Shown in pieces: positions 54,426 through 63,808 of a stretch of 64,000 nucleotides of DNA. How positions within the stretch are numbered: position 1 is the stretch's first letter; each line of letters opens with the position of its first letter. The notes under the pieces are model-generated. The model saw only the letters and a program-made list of their open reading frames with translations. It did no database searches and was not told the DNA's origin. Both the position numbers and the translations under genes were made by a program. Origin of the DNA: Bacillus suaedaesalsae (GTDB lineage: Bacteria > Bacillota > Bacilli > Bacillales > SA4); NCBI RefSeq assembly GCF_016890225.1, contig NZ_JAFELM010000045.1, positions 62,001-126,000 on the forward strand, written 5' to 3'.

Positions 54426-54845
54426 CTAATGTGATTGTTCAATGAATAATAGTGGTGAATCTAAGTTGTATTTTCCATGTTGAAGGACACCTTCAACTAA
54501 TTCCTTGAGCTTATCTACATTAATTTCTGAAAAATATTGTTCAAATTCCTTTTGAGTATTAATGTACACTCTTTTGCGATGACGGAAGCTTGGGTTCTTA
54601 ATTAGGCACACAATCGCAACGATGTCTTTGAAAAATACCTCTTTACCTGCAATATTAAATATTGGGTCTTCTTGAAATGGAGTAAATTGTGAAAACACTT
54701 CATCAAAGTAACGAATGTATAAAAGGTGAAATGTTTTCTCTTCTCCATCTTCAACAAATCTGACCTCTGAACGATTAAAAAAATCTTCAGAGGTATTAGG
54801 TTGAGCTTTTTCAAGCTCATACCCTTTGCATTCTAAAATTTGCAT
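54426..54845 (-). CDS. Hypothetical protein between scpB and ypuI
   Basis: A 139-residue soluble protein of mixed alpha/beta character (MQILECKGYELEKAQ...). I do not recognise it. It contains a basic cluster (FRHRKRVY, about 88-95) and no signal peptide or membrane segment. AGAAGGTGAG lies about five bases before the ATG. It has the same strand and close spacing as scpB (43 bases) and ypuI (40 bases), so it is probably co-transcribed with the chromosome-segregation genes. I do not recall a gene at this place in B. subtilis 168. Confidence 0.7.
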   Translation of the reverse strand: MQILECKGYELEKAQPNTSEDFFNRSEVRFVEDGEEKTFHLLYIRYFDEVFSQFTPFQEDPIFNIAGKEVFFKDIVAIVCLIKNPSFRHRKRVYINTQKEFEQYFSEINVDKLKELVEGVLQHGKYNLDSPLLFIEQSH

Positions 54846-54888
54846 GCGCTCACCTTCTATGTGTATTTTTTACTATCTTACCATATGT

Positions 54889-55479
54889 CTATGAAATATC
54901 ATCAAATGCTTCTGCAAATTTTTCAAAAAATAGATCGGCCTCTTCCTGTACGTATTCTTCAGTTGTATTTTCAGGAAGTGGTGGCAGTTCTTCAATAGAC
55001 TTTAAACCAAAGTAATCTAGAAATTCCTTTGTTGTTCCATATAAGATCGCTCTACCAGTACCTTCTACTCGTCCGACTTCTTTCACAAGCAACTTTGTTA
55101 CAAGAGTTTGAAGTGGACGTTCTGTCTTTACTCCTCGAATTTCTTCAATTTCTGCTCTTGTAATTGGTTGCTTATAGGCAACAATTGCCAATGTTTCAAG
55201 AGCAGCCTGTGATAACGTGTTATGAGTTGGGCTTTCCATTAGCTTTTTAAAGTATGGTGCATGTTCTTTTTTTGTTGCTAATTGGAAGGTTCCTGCAATT
55301 TCAACAATGCGGATGCCTCTATCTTCTTTCTCGTAATCTAGCTGCATTTCTGAAATAATATCAACCACTGTATCAGGATGCAGTTCAAGTACCGTACACA
55401 TTTGCTTCGTTGTAAGTCCTTCATCTCCTGCTGCAAATAATAGTCCTTCAATGATAGCTTTCCAGTTATGAATATCCAT
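54889..55479 (-). CDS. scpB: Segregation and condensation protein ScpB
   Basis: A 196-residue kite subunit of the SMC-ScpAB condensin complex. Two winged-helix domains are visible (about 5-85 and 90-165), with the conserved [23 protein letters not shown] near residue 95-118. GAGGGGAAGAG precedes the ATG. It follows scpA by 46 bases. Confidence 0.96.
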   Translation of the reverse strand: MDIHNWKAIIEGLLFAAGDEGLTTKQMCTVLELHPDTVVDIISEMQLDYEKEDRGIRIVEIAGTFQLATKKEHAPYFKKLMESPTHNTLSQAALETLAIVAYKQPITRAEIEEIRGVKTERPLQTLVTKLLVKEVGRVEGTGRAILYGTTKEFLDYFGLKSIEELPPLPENTTEEYVQEEADLFFEKFAEAFDDIS

Positions 55480-55525
55480 TATGTCTCTTCCCCTCTTTTA
55501 GGCCCTGAGTCTCATTTCATACCGC

Positions 55526-56269
55526 CTACTTTAATGATAAAAAGATATCTGAGAAGTTATTTTCTTGATCAAGAATAATCGTATTCTTTTTCATTAGCTC
55601 TAGTAGTGCAAGAAAAGTTACAACTATATGCTCCTTGTCTTCATATGGGAACAATTGTAGAAAATTCTTTCTTTCATTTGGTTTAAGCTGTGATAATTCA
55701 TCAATAATCTGTGTCATTCTTACATCTATTGGAATTTCTTGTCTCGTGATTTTTGTTTGAAGCGGTCGTTGTAGTTTTTTACGTCTTAGGAGTTTTTGCA
55801 TTGCTCCTAACATATCGTATATATTGACATCTAACGGCGCTTCTTGGGTATCACTATTAAACTCACTTAAATCACTTGGCGGTCTCGTGAACATTTGTCC
55901 TCGCTCTTCCTCCAAGCTCTTCAAATCATCAGCAGCTTCTTTATATTTTCGGTACTCAATTAACCGTTGCATTAATTCTTCACGAGGATCATCACCAAGT
56001 TCCAGTTCTAAATCCTCATCAAAAAGCTCTTCCTCTTTCTTAGGAAGTAGCATTTTACTTTTAATTTCTAATAATGTTGCTGCCATTACTAAATACTCAC
56101 TGGCCACATCGAGCTTCAGTTCTTGCATGGCGTATATATACAATAAGTACTGTTCTGTTAATTCAGCCATCGGTATATCATATATATCGATTTCATATCG
56201 ATTTATTAAATGCAATAAAAGGTCTAAAGGACCTTCAAATGCATCCAGTTTCACACTATACTGTTGCAC
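55526..56269 (-). CDS. scpA: Segregation and condensation protein ScpA
   Basis: The kleisin of the SMC condensin, about 247 residues. The N-terminal helical part starts [19 protein letters not shown] and binds the SMC neck; the middle is Glu-rich ([15 protein letters not shown]); the C-terminal winged helix binds the SMC head. The ATG at 56275 sits directly against GGTGGG, so I prefer the GTG two codons later at 56269, giving MQQYSVKL. Either is possible. It is the first gene of the unit. Confidence 0.95.
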   Translation of the reverse strand: MQQYSVKLDAFEGPLDLLLHLINRYEIDIYDIPMAELTEQYLLYIYAMQELKLDVASEYLVMAATLLEIKSKMLLPKKEEELFDEDLELELGDDPREELMQRLIEYRKYKEAADDLKSLEEERGQMFTRPPSDLSEFNSDTQEAPLDVNIYDMLGAMQKLLRRKKLQRPLQTKITRQEIPIDVRMTQIIDELSQLKPNERKNFLQLFPYEDKEHIVVTFLALLELMKKNTIILDQENNFSDIFLSLK

Positions 56270-56491
56270 ATTCATCCCACCATATTCGTCCTACACTAAT
56301 AAACTTAGTATATTCCATATTTCGACATAGTCCAATAGTATTTTATTAGAAAAACTTGGTTTACTCCACGGTGATAATCATTGTGTAACCTTTCTTTTCA
56401 TCATAAACACATCAATAGGGCTCATGCCCATACCGTAAAGTGCACCCAGCATATACTATCCATGTACACATATACAAGGAGGCAATACAAC

Positions 56492-56578
56492 ATGGGCGAC
56501 GTAGTAAAAGGAAATGAAGGCTTTGTATTAATCATCGTGCTGTTTATTTTATTAATCATCATTGGTTCAGCTTGGTAA
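56492..56578 (+). CDS. YjcZ family sporulation peptide (28 residues)
   Basis: A 28-residue peptide: a short polar head MGDVVKGNEG, then one membrane helix FVLIIVLFILLIIIGSAW. The Gly-rich head plus FxLIVVLFILLIIxG-type helix is the mark of the YjcZ family of tiny sporulation-linked membrane peptides. AAGGAGG lies nine bases before the ATG at 56492, and this excludes the longer upstream frame. It stands alone between divergent scpA and ypuF. Expression during sporulation is inferred from the family. Confidence 0.82.
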   Translation: MGDVVKGNEGFVLIIVLFILLIIIGSAW

Positions 56579-56694
56579 ACAAAACAACGAAGTCAACAAT
56601 TCACAAACACTTTAACGTGATAAAGATGATTAGTTCTGTGGTACACTAAGAGTTAAGCAAAATTAGGAATATGTGAAGTTAGGGTGTGATTAGA

Positions 56695-57222
56695 ATGTAT
56701 CCTCGTGCTTATATTGAGTATCTTGTTCATTTTCATGGTGATCGTGATTATTTTGAGTGTCATGAAATATTGGAGGAATATTGGAAAGAGGACGAAAGAG
56801 GAAAGCGAAAGGAGTATTGGGTTGCATTTATCCAAGTAGCTGTTTCCCTTTATCACCATCGACGATCTAACTTTGGTGGCGCTCGTAGAATGATGAAAAA
56901 TGCATTATCAATCTTTGAAAAAGAAAAAGAAGCAATATTAAAGCTTGGATTGGATGATGTCGCACTCCTCGCACTCATACGCAAACAAATGATTAGCCAA
57001 GAAAAAAAGGAACCCTACAGAAGTATCAGTCTTCCAATTAAAGACAGTCTTTTATTAAAACTCTGTTTAGATCTTTGTTCAGAAAAAGATATAACATGGT
57101 TGAGTGACAGTGATTTAAACAATGAGTTAATTGTGAATAAGCATAAACTTCGTGACAGATCAGATGTTATTGAAGAAAGAGAACAGCAAAAGAAGATGAA
57201 ACAAAGGAAATATAACTTGTAG
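56695..57222 (+). CDS. ypuF: YpuF, DUF309 domain protein
   Basis: A 175-residue protein with an N-terminal DUF309 domain (about 1-80). The family motif is visible: HFHGDRDYFECHEILEEYWK near residue 9-28 and later VAFIQVAVSLYHHRRSN. DUF309 is a helical domain of unknown function with conserved His/Glu that could bind metal. The Lys-rich C-terminal 60 residues are not conserved. I use the ATG at 56695; a GTG three codons earlier lies inside the TTAGGG ribosome binding site region. Confidence 0.83.
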   Translation: MYPRAYIEYLVHFHGDRDYFECHEILEEYWKEDERGKRKEYWVAFIQVAVSLYHHRRSNFGGARRMMKNALSIFEKEKEAILKLGLDDVALLALIRKQMISQEKKEPYRSISLPIKDSLLLKLCLDLCSEKDITWLSDSDLNNELIVNKHKLRDRSDVIEEREQQKKMKQRKYNL

Positions 57223-57231
57223 TCTAACAAA

Positions 57232-57265
57232 AAACATGGATGCCCATCTAAGGACATCCATGTTT
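57232..57265. terminator. Shared terminator of ypuF and ribT
   Basis: AAACATGGATG pairs with CATCCATGTTT between two convergent genes. It has A/T runs on both sides and can serve both strands. Confidence 0.8.
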
Positions 57266-57268
57266 GAT

Positions 57269-57631
<363 letters not shown>

Positions 57632-57791
57632 TCATTATTAAAATAACTTTCAAATGATAGATATATCCTCTTTTTAGGAAAACACGTTTACATTTCTATC
57701 ATCGTCTTGATGTTTTCTATTAGTTAGACATCATAGAACACTTTTAAAGCTTTTATACTATATAACTAAACATTTTTCAAGTTAAAGAAAG

Positions 57792-57827
57792 TTGGTTGTC
57801 CGTTGCACTACTCGTATCGACAACCAA
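57792..57827 (-). terminator. Hairpin after ribH
   Basis: TTGGTTGTC pairs with GACAACCAA (9 bases, 18-base loop), followed by CTTTCTTT on the minus strand. Probable terminator of the rib operon before ribT. Confidence 0.6.
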
Positions 57828-57867
57828 GTCTGCTTTCTCTAAAGAATAACATTTAATTTACAATTCA

Positions 57868-58332
57868 TTAAAAAGAACGAGATAGATTAGCCATCTCAAT
57901 TGCAGAAACTGCTGCTTCCCAGCCTTTATTTCCTGCCTTTGTACCAGCTCTCTCTATGGCTTGCTCAATTGTATCAGTTGTGATAACTCCAAAAATTACA
58001 GGTACTCCACTATGCATCGAAGTTGATGCTACTCCCTTTGCAACCTCACTACATACGAAATCAAAGTGTGGAGTAGAACCACGAATAACAGTCCCTAATG
58101 TAACGACTGCATCATATTTCTTAGATTCTGCCATTTTCTTTGCAATAAACGGAATTTCAAAAGCACCAGGAACCCAAGCGATTTCTACATCATCTTCATT
58201 TACACCATGTCTTTTAAATGCATCTTCAGCACCGCTTAGTAATCTGCTCGTTATAAACTCATTGAAACGCCCTACAACTACTCCAATTTTTAACCCGGTG
58301 CCAACTAAATGTCCTTCGAATACTTTACTCAT
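57868..58332 (-). CDS. ribH: 6,7-dimethyl-8-ribityllumazine synthase (beta subunit)
   Basis: Condenses the ribitylamino-uracil with 3,4-dihydroxybutanone 4-phosphate to give lumazine, the last intermediate before riboflavin. 154 residues, with [12 protein letters not shown] near 22, VPGAFEIPF near 54 and the phosphate/His region STPHFDFVC near 85. All are typical of the icosahedral enzyme. It follows ribBA by 85 bases. Confidence 0.96.
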   Translation of the reverse strand: MSKVFEGHLVGTGLKIGVVVGRFNEFITSRLLSGAEDAFKRHGVNEDDVEIAWVPGAFEIPFIAKKMAESKKYDAVVTLGTVIRGSTPHFDFVCSEVAKGVASTSMHSGVPVIFGVITTDTIEQAIERAGTKAGNKGWEAAVSAIEMANLSRSF

Positions 58333-58417
58333 AATTTATATGATCCCCCTATGTTATCGTATGTATATATGTTGTATAATACATAACTCTGTATTTTAAC
58401 GCAATCTACGAATTACT

Positions 58418-59611
58418 TTAAAAATGTAGCATATGCCCCAATTTGTCATGCTTTGTCTTTAAATATCTTTCATTTTCTTTCTTCGACGGCAATTGAAGTG
58501 CTACTCTCTCTACTACTTCAAGACCATATCCATTAAGCCCTGCAATTTTTCTAGGGTTATTTGTTAAAAGCTTCATCTTGGTTATACCTAAATCCTTAAG
58601 GATTTGAGCACCAATTCCATAGTCTCTTAAATCTGGAGCAAATCCAAGCTCCTCATTAGCTTCTACTGTATCATAACCTTCTTCTTGAAGCTTGTAAGCG
58701 CGCATTTTATTAATTAGACCAATACCACGTCCTTCCTGGCGCATATAAAGGAGAACACCTTTGCCTTCTTTCTCAATTTGGGCAAGCGCTGCGTGCAATT
58801 GTGGACCACAGTCACAACGGTTTGAACCAAATACGTCACCTGTTAAACACTCTGAATGAACACGAACAAGAACTGGCTCATCTTCAGTAAACTCACCTTT
58901 TACTAAGGCTACATGTTCTTTTTTATCAATGACACTTGAGTAGCCAACCGCTTTAAATTCACCAAATTCACTCGGTAAATTTACTTCAACTTCACGATTA
59001 ACTAATTTTTCTTTTTTTCTGCGATAAGATATTAAATCTTTTATTGTAATCATCTTTATATCAAATTCATCAGCAATTTTACGTAAATCGGGAACTCGTG
59101 CCATTGTCCCATCTTCATTTATAATTTCGCAAATAACTCCTGCTGGTGCTGATCCACAAAGCCTTGCTAGATCCACAGCAGCTTCGGTATGTCCCGCTCT
59201 TCTTAATACTCCACCATCTTTTGCGATTAACGGAAAGATATGTCCTGGCCTTTTAAAATCACCGGCTTTTGCATTCGCATCAATAAGTCTTTGAATCGTC
59301 TCAGAACGTTCAAACGCACTTATGCCAGTTGTTGTTGTTTTGTAATCTACACTTACTGTAAAGGCTGTTCCGTGAGGATCTGTATTGTGATTTACCATTG
59401 GTAGCAAATCCAGCCTTCTAGCGTTTTCTTCCGTAATTGGTGCACACACTAATCCTCTTCCATGTTTAATCATGAAGTTAATGACTTCAGGTGTTGTTTT
59501 TTCTGCTATTGCAACAAAGTCACCTTCGTTTTCTCGATCTTCATCATCACACACAATAACAACATTTCCTTGCATTAATTCATATATTGCTTCTTCAATT
59601 CGATCGAACAT
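58418..59611 (-). CDS. ribBA: Bifunctional DHBP synthase / GTP cyclohydrolase II
   Basis: A 397-residue fusion that supplies both branches of riboflavin synthesis. The N-terminal half (1-200) makes 3,4-dihydroxybutanone 4-phosphate ([12 protein letters not shown] near 23-34). The C-terminal half (about 205-397) is GTP cyclohydrolase II with the zinc cysteines in [15 protein letters not shown]. Start at ATG 59611 (MFDRIEEA), nine bases after AGAGG, as in relatives; the ATG two codons earlier is too close. It follows ribE by 28 bases. Confidence 0.96.
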   Translation of the reverse strand: MFDRIEEAIYELMQGNVVIVCDDEDRENEGDFVAIAEKTTPEVINFMIKHGRGLVCAPITEENARRLDLLPMVNHNTDPHGTAFTVSVDYKTTTTGISAFERSETIQRLIDANAKAGDFKRPGHIFPLIAKDGGVLRRAGHTEAAVDLARLCGSAPAGVICEIINEDGTMARVPDLRKIADEFDIKMITIKDLISYRRKKEKLVNREVEVNLPSEFGEFKAVGYSSVIDKKEHVALVKGEFTEDEPVLVRVHSECLTGDVFGSNRCDCGPQLHAALAQIEKEGKGVLLYMRQEGRGIGLINKMRAYKLQEEGYDTVEANEELGFAPDLRDYGIGAQILKDLGITKMKLLTNNPRKIAGLNGYGLEVVERVALQLPSKKENERYLKTKHDKLGHMLHF

Positions 59612-59639
59612 TTCCATCAACCTCTCTTCTCCGATGTTT

Positions 59640-60290
59640 CTACATATAACCTTGTTCTTTTAAAAAACCTTCCGATATACTAGATTTTTTCGTATTGCTT
59701 TCTCTCATCATGACAAACTGCTCAATATATTTTGCCAACATATCACACTCAAGATTGACTATATCTCCAGCATCTTTCGCACCGATGATAGTCTCAGATA
59801 GTGTATGTGGAATAAGTGAGATAGTAAAGGAACGATCGGCCTTACCAAACACCGTTAAACTTGTACCGTCTACACATATCGATCCTTTAAGTAAAACAAA
59901 TCTACTTAATTCCTCTGGTAGCTCAATTTCATAGTATATAGCGTTTGATACTCTCGTTTTATTCACAATTGTCCCTACGCCATCAACATGTCCTGAAACA
60001 AAGTGACCACCAAAGCGTCCATTTGCTGACATCGCTCGCTCTAAGTTCACTTTCGAACCTTTACGTAATTGTTGGAGCGATGTGGAACGAACTGTTTCTG
60101 GCATGATGTCTACTGAAAAACGATGATTTGTAAAAGAAGTAACAGTTAGACAGACTCCGTTAACTGCAATACTGTCACCCAGATGAACATCTGTTAAAAT
60201 TTTATTTGCTTGTATGGTTAAAACAATTGCTTCCCCTTGCTGAACCATACGTTCAACAATTCCTATTTCTTCTATAATACCTGTAAACAC
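59640..60290 (-). CDS. ribE: Riboflavin synthase alpha chain
   Basis: Dismutates two lumazines to riboflavin. The 216-residue protein starts [10 protein letters not shown] and consists of two similar lumazine-binding barrels (about 1-95 and 98-200), each with its conserved VNGVCLTV / VDGTSLTV motif. It starts with GTG at 60290, seven bases after GGGGAGG; the frame is open 14 codons upstream without function. It lies 16 bases after ribD. Confidence 0.96.
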   Translation of the reverse strand: MFTGIIEEIGIVERMVQQGEAIVLTIQANKILTDVHLGDSIAVNGVCLTVTSFTNHRFSVDIMPETVRSTSLQQLRKGSKVNLERAMSANGRFGGHFVSGHVDGVGTIVNKTRVSNAIYYEIELPEELSRFVLLKGSICVDGTSLTVFGKADRSFTISLIPHTLSETIIGAKDAGDIVNLECDMLAKYIEQFVMMRESNTKKSSISEGFLKEQGYM

Positions 60291-60306
60291 AATTGTTCCT
60301 CCCCTT

Positions 60307-61395
60307 TTATGAGTGATATGGAACAGCGACAATCTTTATATCTTCACCCAGTTGCTCAATTGATTTATATTGTAATTGTGCTGCATCATTCATATCTGCA
60401 ATTCCTGTCCCACCTATAAAACCTGGGGCAAGCTTTCCACCAATTAGTTTTGGGGCTATATACGTCACAACTTGATTAAACGCATGATGTTGCAAGAAAC
60501 TCCCATTCACTTCAGAGCCGCCTTCGACTAGTATCGACGTAATGGAAAGTTCACCAAGCTTTTCTAATAACGAAGGTATATCTATTTTCTCACCGGCTTG
60601 CTGAATAATTTTTACTCCTCTATCAATGAAAGGTGCCATTTGCTCTTCGGTTACATGTGAGTTAACTACTATCCATGTTGTACTTTCTTGATCATTTACC
60701 AGCTTAGCATCGAGTGGTGTTCTCAAATGATGATCTAACACAATTCTAGTTGGATGTAATCCTCCATTAGGCAACCTCGTTGTAAGGCTTGGATCATCCT
60801 TAAGCACTGTATTTACACCAACTAATATGGCATCGTGGGTGTGACGATATTTATGTACATCTTCTCTTGCTTCCACGCCAGTAATCCATTGACTGCTACC
60901 AGTATGAGAAGCAGTTTTTCCATCTAGAGTTAGTGCTGTTTTCAAAGTTACATATGGTTTTTTCGTTGAGATATAATAAAAGAACATCTCATATAACTCA
61001 TTTGCTTCCTCTTGCAAAACTCCAACTTCAACTTCAATACCAGCTTTACGAATACGTTCAATTCCCTTACCAGCGACTAACGGATTAGGATCAGTTGTTG
61101 CAACTACAACACGTGAAACTCTACTATCTATTAAAAGGTTAGAGCAAGGTGGGGTTTTTCCGAAATGGCTGCACGGCTCTAATGTCACATAAACAGTAGC
61201 TCCTTCAACTTCTCCACCTGCCATTTTAATCGCTTGAACCTCTGCGTGTCCCTCACCTGCTTTTAAATGAGCACCCATTCCAATAATACGTCCATTTTTT
61301 ACAACAACAGAGCCAACTGGAGGATTTGGTGATGTTTGCCCCTTCACACTTCTTGCTAGAGTTAAAGCAACCTGCATATACTCTTTGTCAGTCAT
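60307..61395 (-). CDS. ribD: Bifunctional riboflavin deaminase/reductase RibD
   Basis: A 362-residue enzyme. The N-terminal deaminase (1-145) has the zinc motif GHAEVQAI near 49 and PCSHFGKTPPC near 75-84. The C-terminal reductase (148-362) has SQWITG, DDPSLTTR and VEGGSEVNGSFL. It catalyses the second and third steps after GTP ring opening. GGAGG lies before the ATG. It is first in the operon, behind the FMN riboswitch. Confidence 0.96.
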   Translation of the reverse strand: MTDKEYMQVALTLARSVKGQTSPNPPVGSVVVKNGRIIGMGAHLKAGEGHAEVQAIKMAGGEVEGATVYVTLEPCSHFGKTPPCSNLLIDSRVSRVVVATTDPNPLVAGKGIERIRKAGIEVEVGVLQEEANELYEMFFYYISTKKPYVTLKTALTLDGKTASHTGSSQWITGVEAREDVHKYRHTHDAILVGVNTVLKDDPSLTTRLPNGGLHPTRIVLDHHLRTPLDAKLVNDQESTTWIVVNSHVTEEQMAPFIDRGVKIIQQAGEKIDIPSLLEKLGELSITSILVEGGSEVNGSFLQHHAFNQVVTYIAPKLIGGKLAPGFIGGTGIADMNDAAQLQYKSIEQLGEDIKIVAVPYHS

Positions 61396-61468
61396 AGCTT
61401 AACCTCCAAAAATTGTATAATTCACTTTTATCTTATTGACTAATTTGATGAGTTCAAAAGCATATGGT

Positions 61469-61501
61469 AAAAAAAGAAAACCTTAGGAGTTTTTCCTAAG
61501 G
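61469..61501 (-). terminator. Intrinsic terminator of the FMN-riboswitch leader
   Basis: On the minus strand CCTTAGGA pairs with TCCTAAGG, followed by a T-rich run (TTTTCTTTTTTT), 75 bases before ribD. This is the expression platform for shut-off when FMN is bound. Confidence 0.85.
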
Positions 61502-61633
61502 AGTTAGATGTATGTATAAATAAAAGGTTTTCTGTGCATGTCAAATAAACCTCAAATGTGTATATAAAATTACAAATGAGCAAAGTGACAGAAAATCATA
61601 CTATTTAAATAGTACTACCTCTTATTACGTTAA

Positions 61634-61781
61634 CATCCTTCTCCCATCCAGACTATACTGTCGGCTTTGGAATTTCACCAAATCAGCTCTTTATGACACA
61701 TAAAATAAAAGGCTCACGGGCTTTGGATCGTATTGACCCATCACCGCCGGTAGGGAATTTCACCCTGCCCCGAAGGATAAT
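61634..61781 (-). promoter_or_regulatory. FMN riboswitch (RFN element)
   Basis: On the minus strand the RFN elements appear in order: CCTTCGGGGCAGGGTGAAATTC, CCGGCGGT, CCGTGAGCC, GATTTGGTGAAATTCC, and CCGACAGTATAGTCTGGATGG, closing with GAAGG. The P1 stem pairs TCCTTC with GAAGGA. It precedes ribDEBAH by about 240 bases with a terminator between. Confidence 0.96.
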
Positions 61782-61953
61782 TATTTAATTTTCATCATTA
61801 TAGCATAATTCATTCCTTCGTTGTCTAGTTTGAGCTTTTGGACTGAGGAAAGACTGGTGGATCCACATCATTTAAATTAATCTTTTAACCAACTATTATA
61901 CACAATACAAAAAGCTATATGTTAGAGATGGGTAAGACTTCACCTACAAAAAA

Positions 61954-61969
61954 GAAGCCATTTGGCTCC
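61954..61969 (-). terminator. Terminator of the 40-residue orphan gene
   Basis: GGAGCC-AAAT-GGCTTC forms a compact hairpin followed by six T residues on the minus strand, 10 bases after the stop. Confidence 0.75.
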
Positions 61970-61979
61970 TTGACTCTTT

Positions 61980-62102
61980 TTATTGATTTGGAACGCCAGT
62001 TGGGCTAACTTGGCGGATGTGCTTGTTTTCTCTATGTGCTTTTTCGTTCACTAATGCTTTTTGGTCTACCTGTTCTGAGGTTTTTTCATTACGTTTTACC
62101 AC
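61980..62102 (-). CDS. Unrecognised 40-residue charged protein
   Basis: A short gene starting with GTG at 62102, about six bases after AGGAGGG. The 40-residue product is VVKRNEKTSEQVDQKALVN, then EKAHRENKHIRQVSPTGVPNQ. It is hydrophilic, without membrane segment, and followed directly by a good terminator. Ribosome binding site, length and terminator together support a real gene. I do not recognise the family; size and composition resemble other tiny Bacillus spore proteins such as YpzI, but that is only an impression. It lies between the riboswitch and ppiB. Confidence 0.6.
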   Translation of the reverse strand: MVKRNEKTSEQVDQKALVNEKAHRENKHIRQVSPTGVPNQ

Positions 62103-62185
62103 AAATATCCCTCCTTTTCTCTTCAATCTAGTGTTTAGTTTATACAGTTGTTATCCATTTAAACTGAATAAATAATCCATACTCT

Positions 62186-62214
62186 TTTTCATTTACATAT
62201 AAAAATGGTATGAT
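62186..62214 (+). promoter_or_regulatory. Candidate promoter of ppiB
   Basis: TTTTCA (62186-62191), 17 bases, then TATGAT (62209-62214), about 40 bases before the start codon. Confidence 0.45.
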
Positions 62215-62254
62215 AGAACTTGTTTAATTTTGATACATAAAAGGAGATGTCGTT

Positions 62255-62695
62255 ATGTCTACAAAAAAAGGGACTATTCATTTACAAAATGGAGAAAAAG
62301 TTGAATTTGAACTTTATCCAAATGAAGCACCAGGTACAGTTGCAAACTTTGAAAAGCTAACAAATGAAGGTTACTATAATGGGTTAACTTTCCACCGCGT
62401 TATTCCTGGCTTTGTCAGCCAAGGTGGATGTCCAAATGGAACTGGTACTGGTGGTCCTGGTTACACTATTAAATGTGAAACAGAAGGAAACCCTCATAAG
62501 CACGTTGAAGGATCATTATCAATGGCGCATGCTGGTAAAGACACTGGTGGAAGTCAATTCTTTATCGTTCATGACCCACAACCACATCTAAACGGTGTTC
62601 ATACTGTTTTCGGTAAAGTAACTTCTGGAATGGAACATGTTAAAGCAATGAGAAATGGTGATGTAATGGAGAAAGTAGAAATTACTGAAGCTTAA
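62255..62695 (+). CDS. ppiB: Cyclophilin-type peptidyl-prolyl isomerase
   Basis: A 146-residue cytoplasmic cyclophilin that speeds cis-trans isomerisation at proline. The active-site region is complete: [19 protein letters not shown] (near 47-65), [16 protein letters not shown] and [12 protein letters not shown]. There is no signal peptide. AAAAGGAG lies upstream of the ATG. It is a single-gene unit, matching B. subtilis ppiB. Confidence 0.97.
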   Translation: MSTKKGTIHLQNGEKVEFELYPNEAPGTVANFEKLTNEGYYNGLTFHRVIPGFVSQGGCPNGTGTGGPGYTIKCETEGNPHKHVEGSLSMAHAGKDTGGSQFFIVHDPQPHLNGVHTVFGKVTSGMEHVKAMRNGDVMEKVEITEA

Positions 62696-62714
62696 TTTTA
62701 TATCATAACTTACC

Positions 62715-62747
62715 AAAAGACCGTCTATTCATAATAGTCGGTCTTTT
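62715..62747 (+). terminator. Terminator of ppiB
   Basis: AAAAGACCG pairs with CGGTCTTTT, with an inner CTATT / ATAG pair, 20 bases after the stop. Confidence 0.8.
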
Positions 62748-62878
62748 ACATTTTTTACCTTAACATCCTTTTATAGGACACGGGTACTATTTTTTATGGT
62801 ATAGTAAATTATGGTTTATATTCTGCCCTAAAACGTGTATATACTGTATAGGTGGAAAATTTGAAAGGAGAGATATCC

Positions 62879-63745
62879 TTGAAAAAGAAGTTTTTTATTG
62901 GTCTATTACTTTTATCACTATTTACACTACCAATTACAGCAATGGCTGATGCAGCGGTTGGAGACAAAATTGTAACACTTGGTGAAAACTTAACTGAAGA
63001 ACAAAAGACAGCAATGTTAGCTGAAATGGAAGCACCTGCTGATATTCAAGTTGTAACAGTTTCAAATGACGAAGAACACAAATATTTAGGTGAGTTCATA
63101 CCAAAAGGACAAATTGGTTCTCGTGCAATCTCATCTACGATCATTACTATAGATGAACCAAACTCAGGTTTAAAAGTAAAGACGAACAACATCACATGGG
63201 TAACAGATGCGATGTATACAAACGCTCTTATTACAGCTGGTGTAAAAGATGCGACAATCTACATCACAGCACCGTTTGATGTATCCGGTACAGCAGCCCT
63301 TACAGGGTTAATTAAGGCTTATGAGTTATCTTCTGATGAAGCAATTCCTGAGGATGTAAAAAAAGTTGCCAATGAGGAAATGGTTAAAACGGCTGAACTT
63401 GGTGATAAGCTAGGTACAGAAGAAGCAGCTGCACTAATGGCGAAAATTAAAGAAGAAATGGCGAAAAACGCACCAAAAACAGATGCGGAATTGCGCGCAA
63501 TTATCGAAGCAGCAGCAGCAGAGCTTGGTGTTACATTAACAGAACAAGATATTAATAGCTTAATTGCCCTATTCAATAAGATGAAAGAATTAAATATTGA
63601 TTGGAATCAAGTAGGAGATCAATTAAATATTGCAAAAGAAAAGCTAACAACTTTCTTACAATCTGAAGAAGGTCAATCATTCTTAACGAAACTTCAAGAA
63701 TTTTTAGTTAGTGTTATTGATGCAATTAAAGCTCTATTTAACTAA
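62879..63745 (+). CDS. ypuA: YpuA, exported DUF1002 protein
   Basis: A 288-residue exported protein of the DUF1002 family. Signal peptide 1-24 (LKKKFFIGLLLLSLFTLPITAMA), then one continuous acidic DUF1002 domain rich in helices towards the C-terminus. No catalytic motif is visible and the role is unknown. In B. subtilis ypuA belongs to the sigma-M envelope-stress regulon, but I did not find a clear sigma-M promoter here. The start is TTG 62879, about six to eight bases after AAAGGAGAG; the GTG at 62852 has no ribosome binding site. Confidence 0.88.
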   Translation: MKKKFFIGLLLLSLFTLPITAMADAAVGDKIVTLGENLTEEQKTAMLAEMEAPADIQVVTVSNDEEHKYLGEFIPKGQIGSRAISSTIITIDEPNSGLKVKTNNITWVTDAMYTNALITAGVKDATIYITAPFDVSGTAALTGLIKAYELSSDEAIPEDVKKVANEEMVKTAELGDKLGTEEAAALMAKIKEEMAKNAPKTDAELRAIIEAAAAELGVTLTEQDINSLIALFNKMKELNIDWNQVGDQLNIAKEKLTTFLQSEEGQSFLTKLQEFLVSVIDAIKALFN

Positions 63746-63780
63746 TTTTTTTCGTAACGATCTGAAAGCAATCCAAACAA

Positions 63781-63808
63781 AAAATAAGAGCCGGTTGGCT
63801 CTTATTTT
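63781..63808. terminator. Shared terminator of ypuA and lysA
   Basis: AAAATAAGAGCC pairs with GGCTCTTATTTT, a perfect 12-base stem between convergent genes. It overlaps the lysA stop. Confidence 0.88.
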
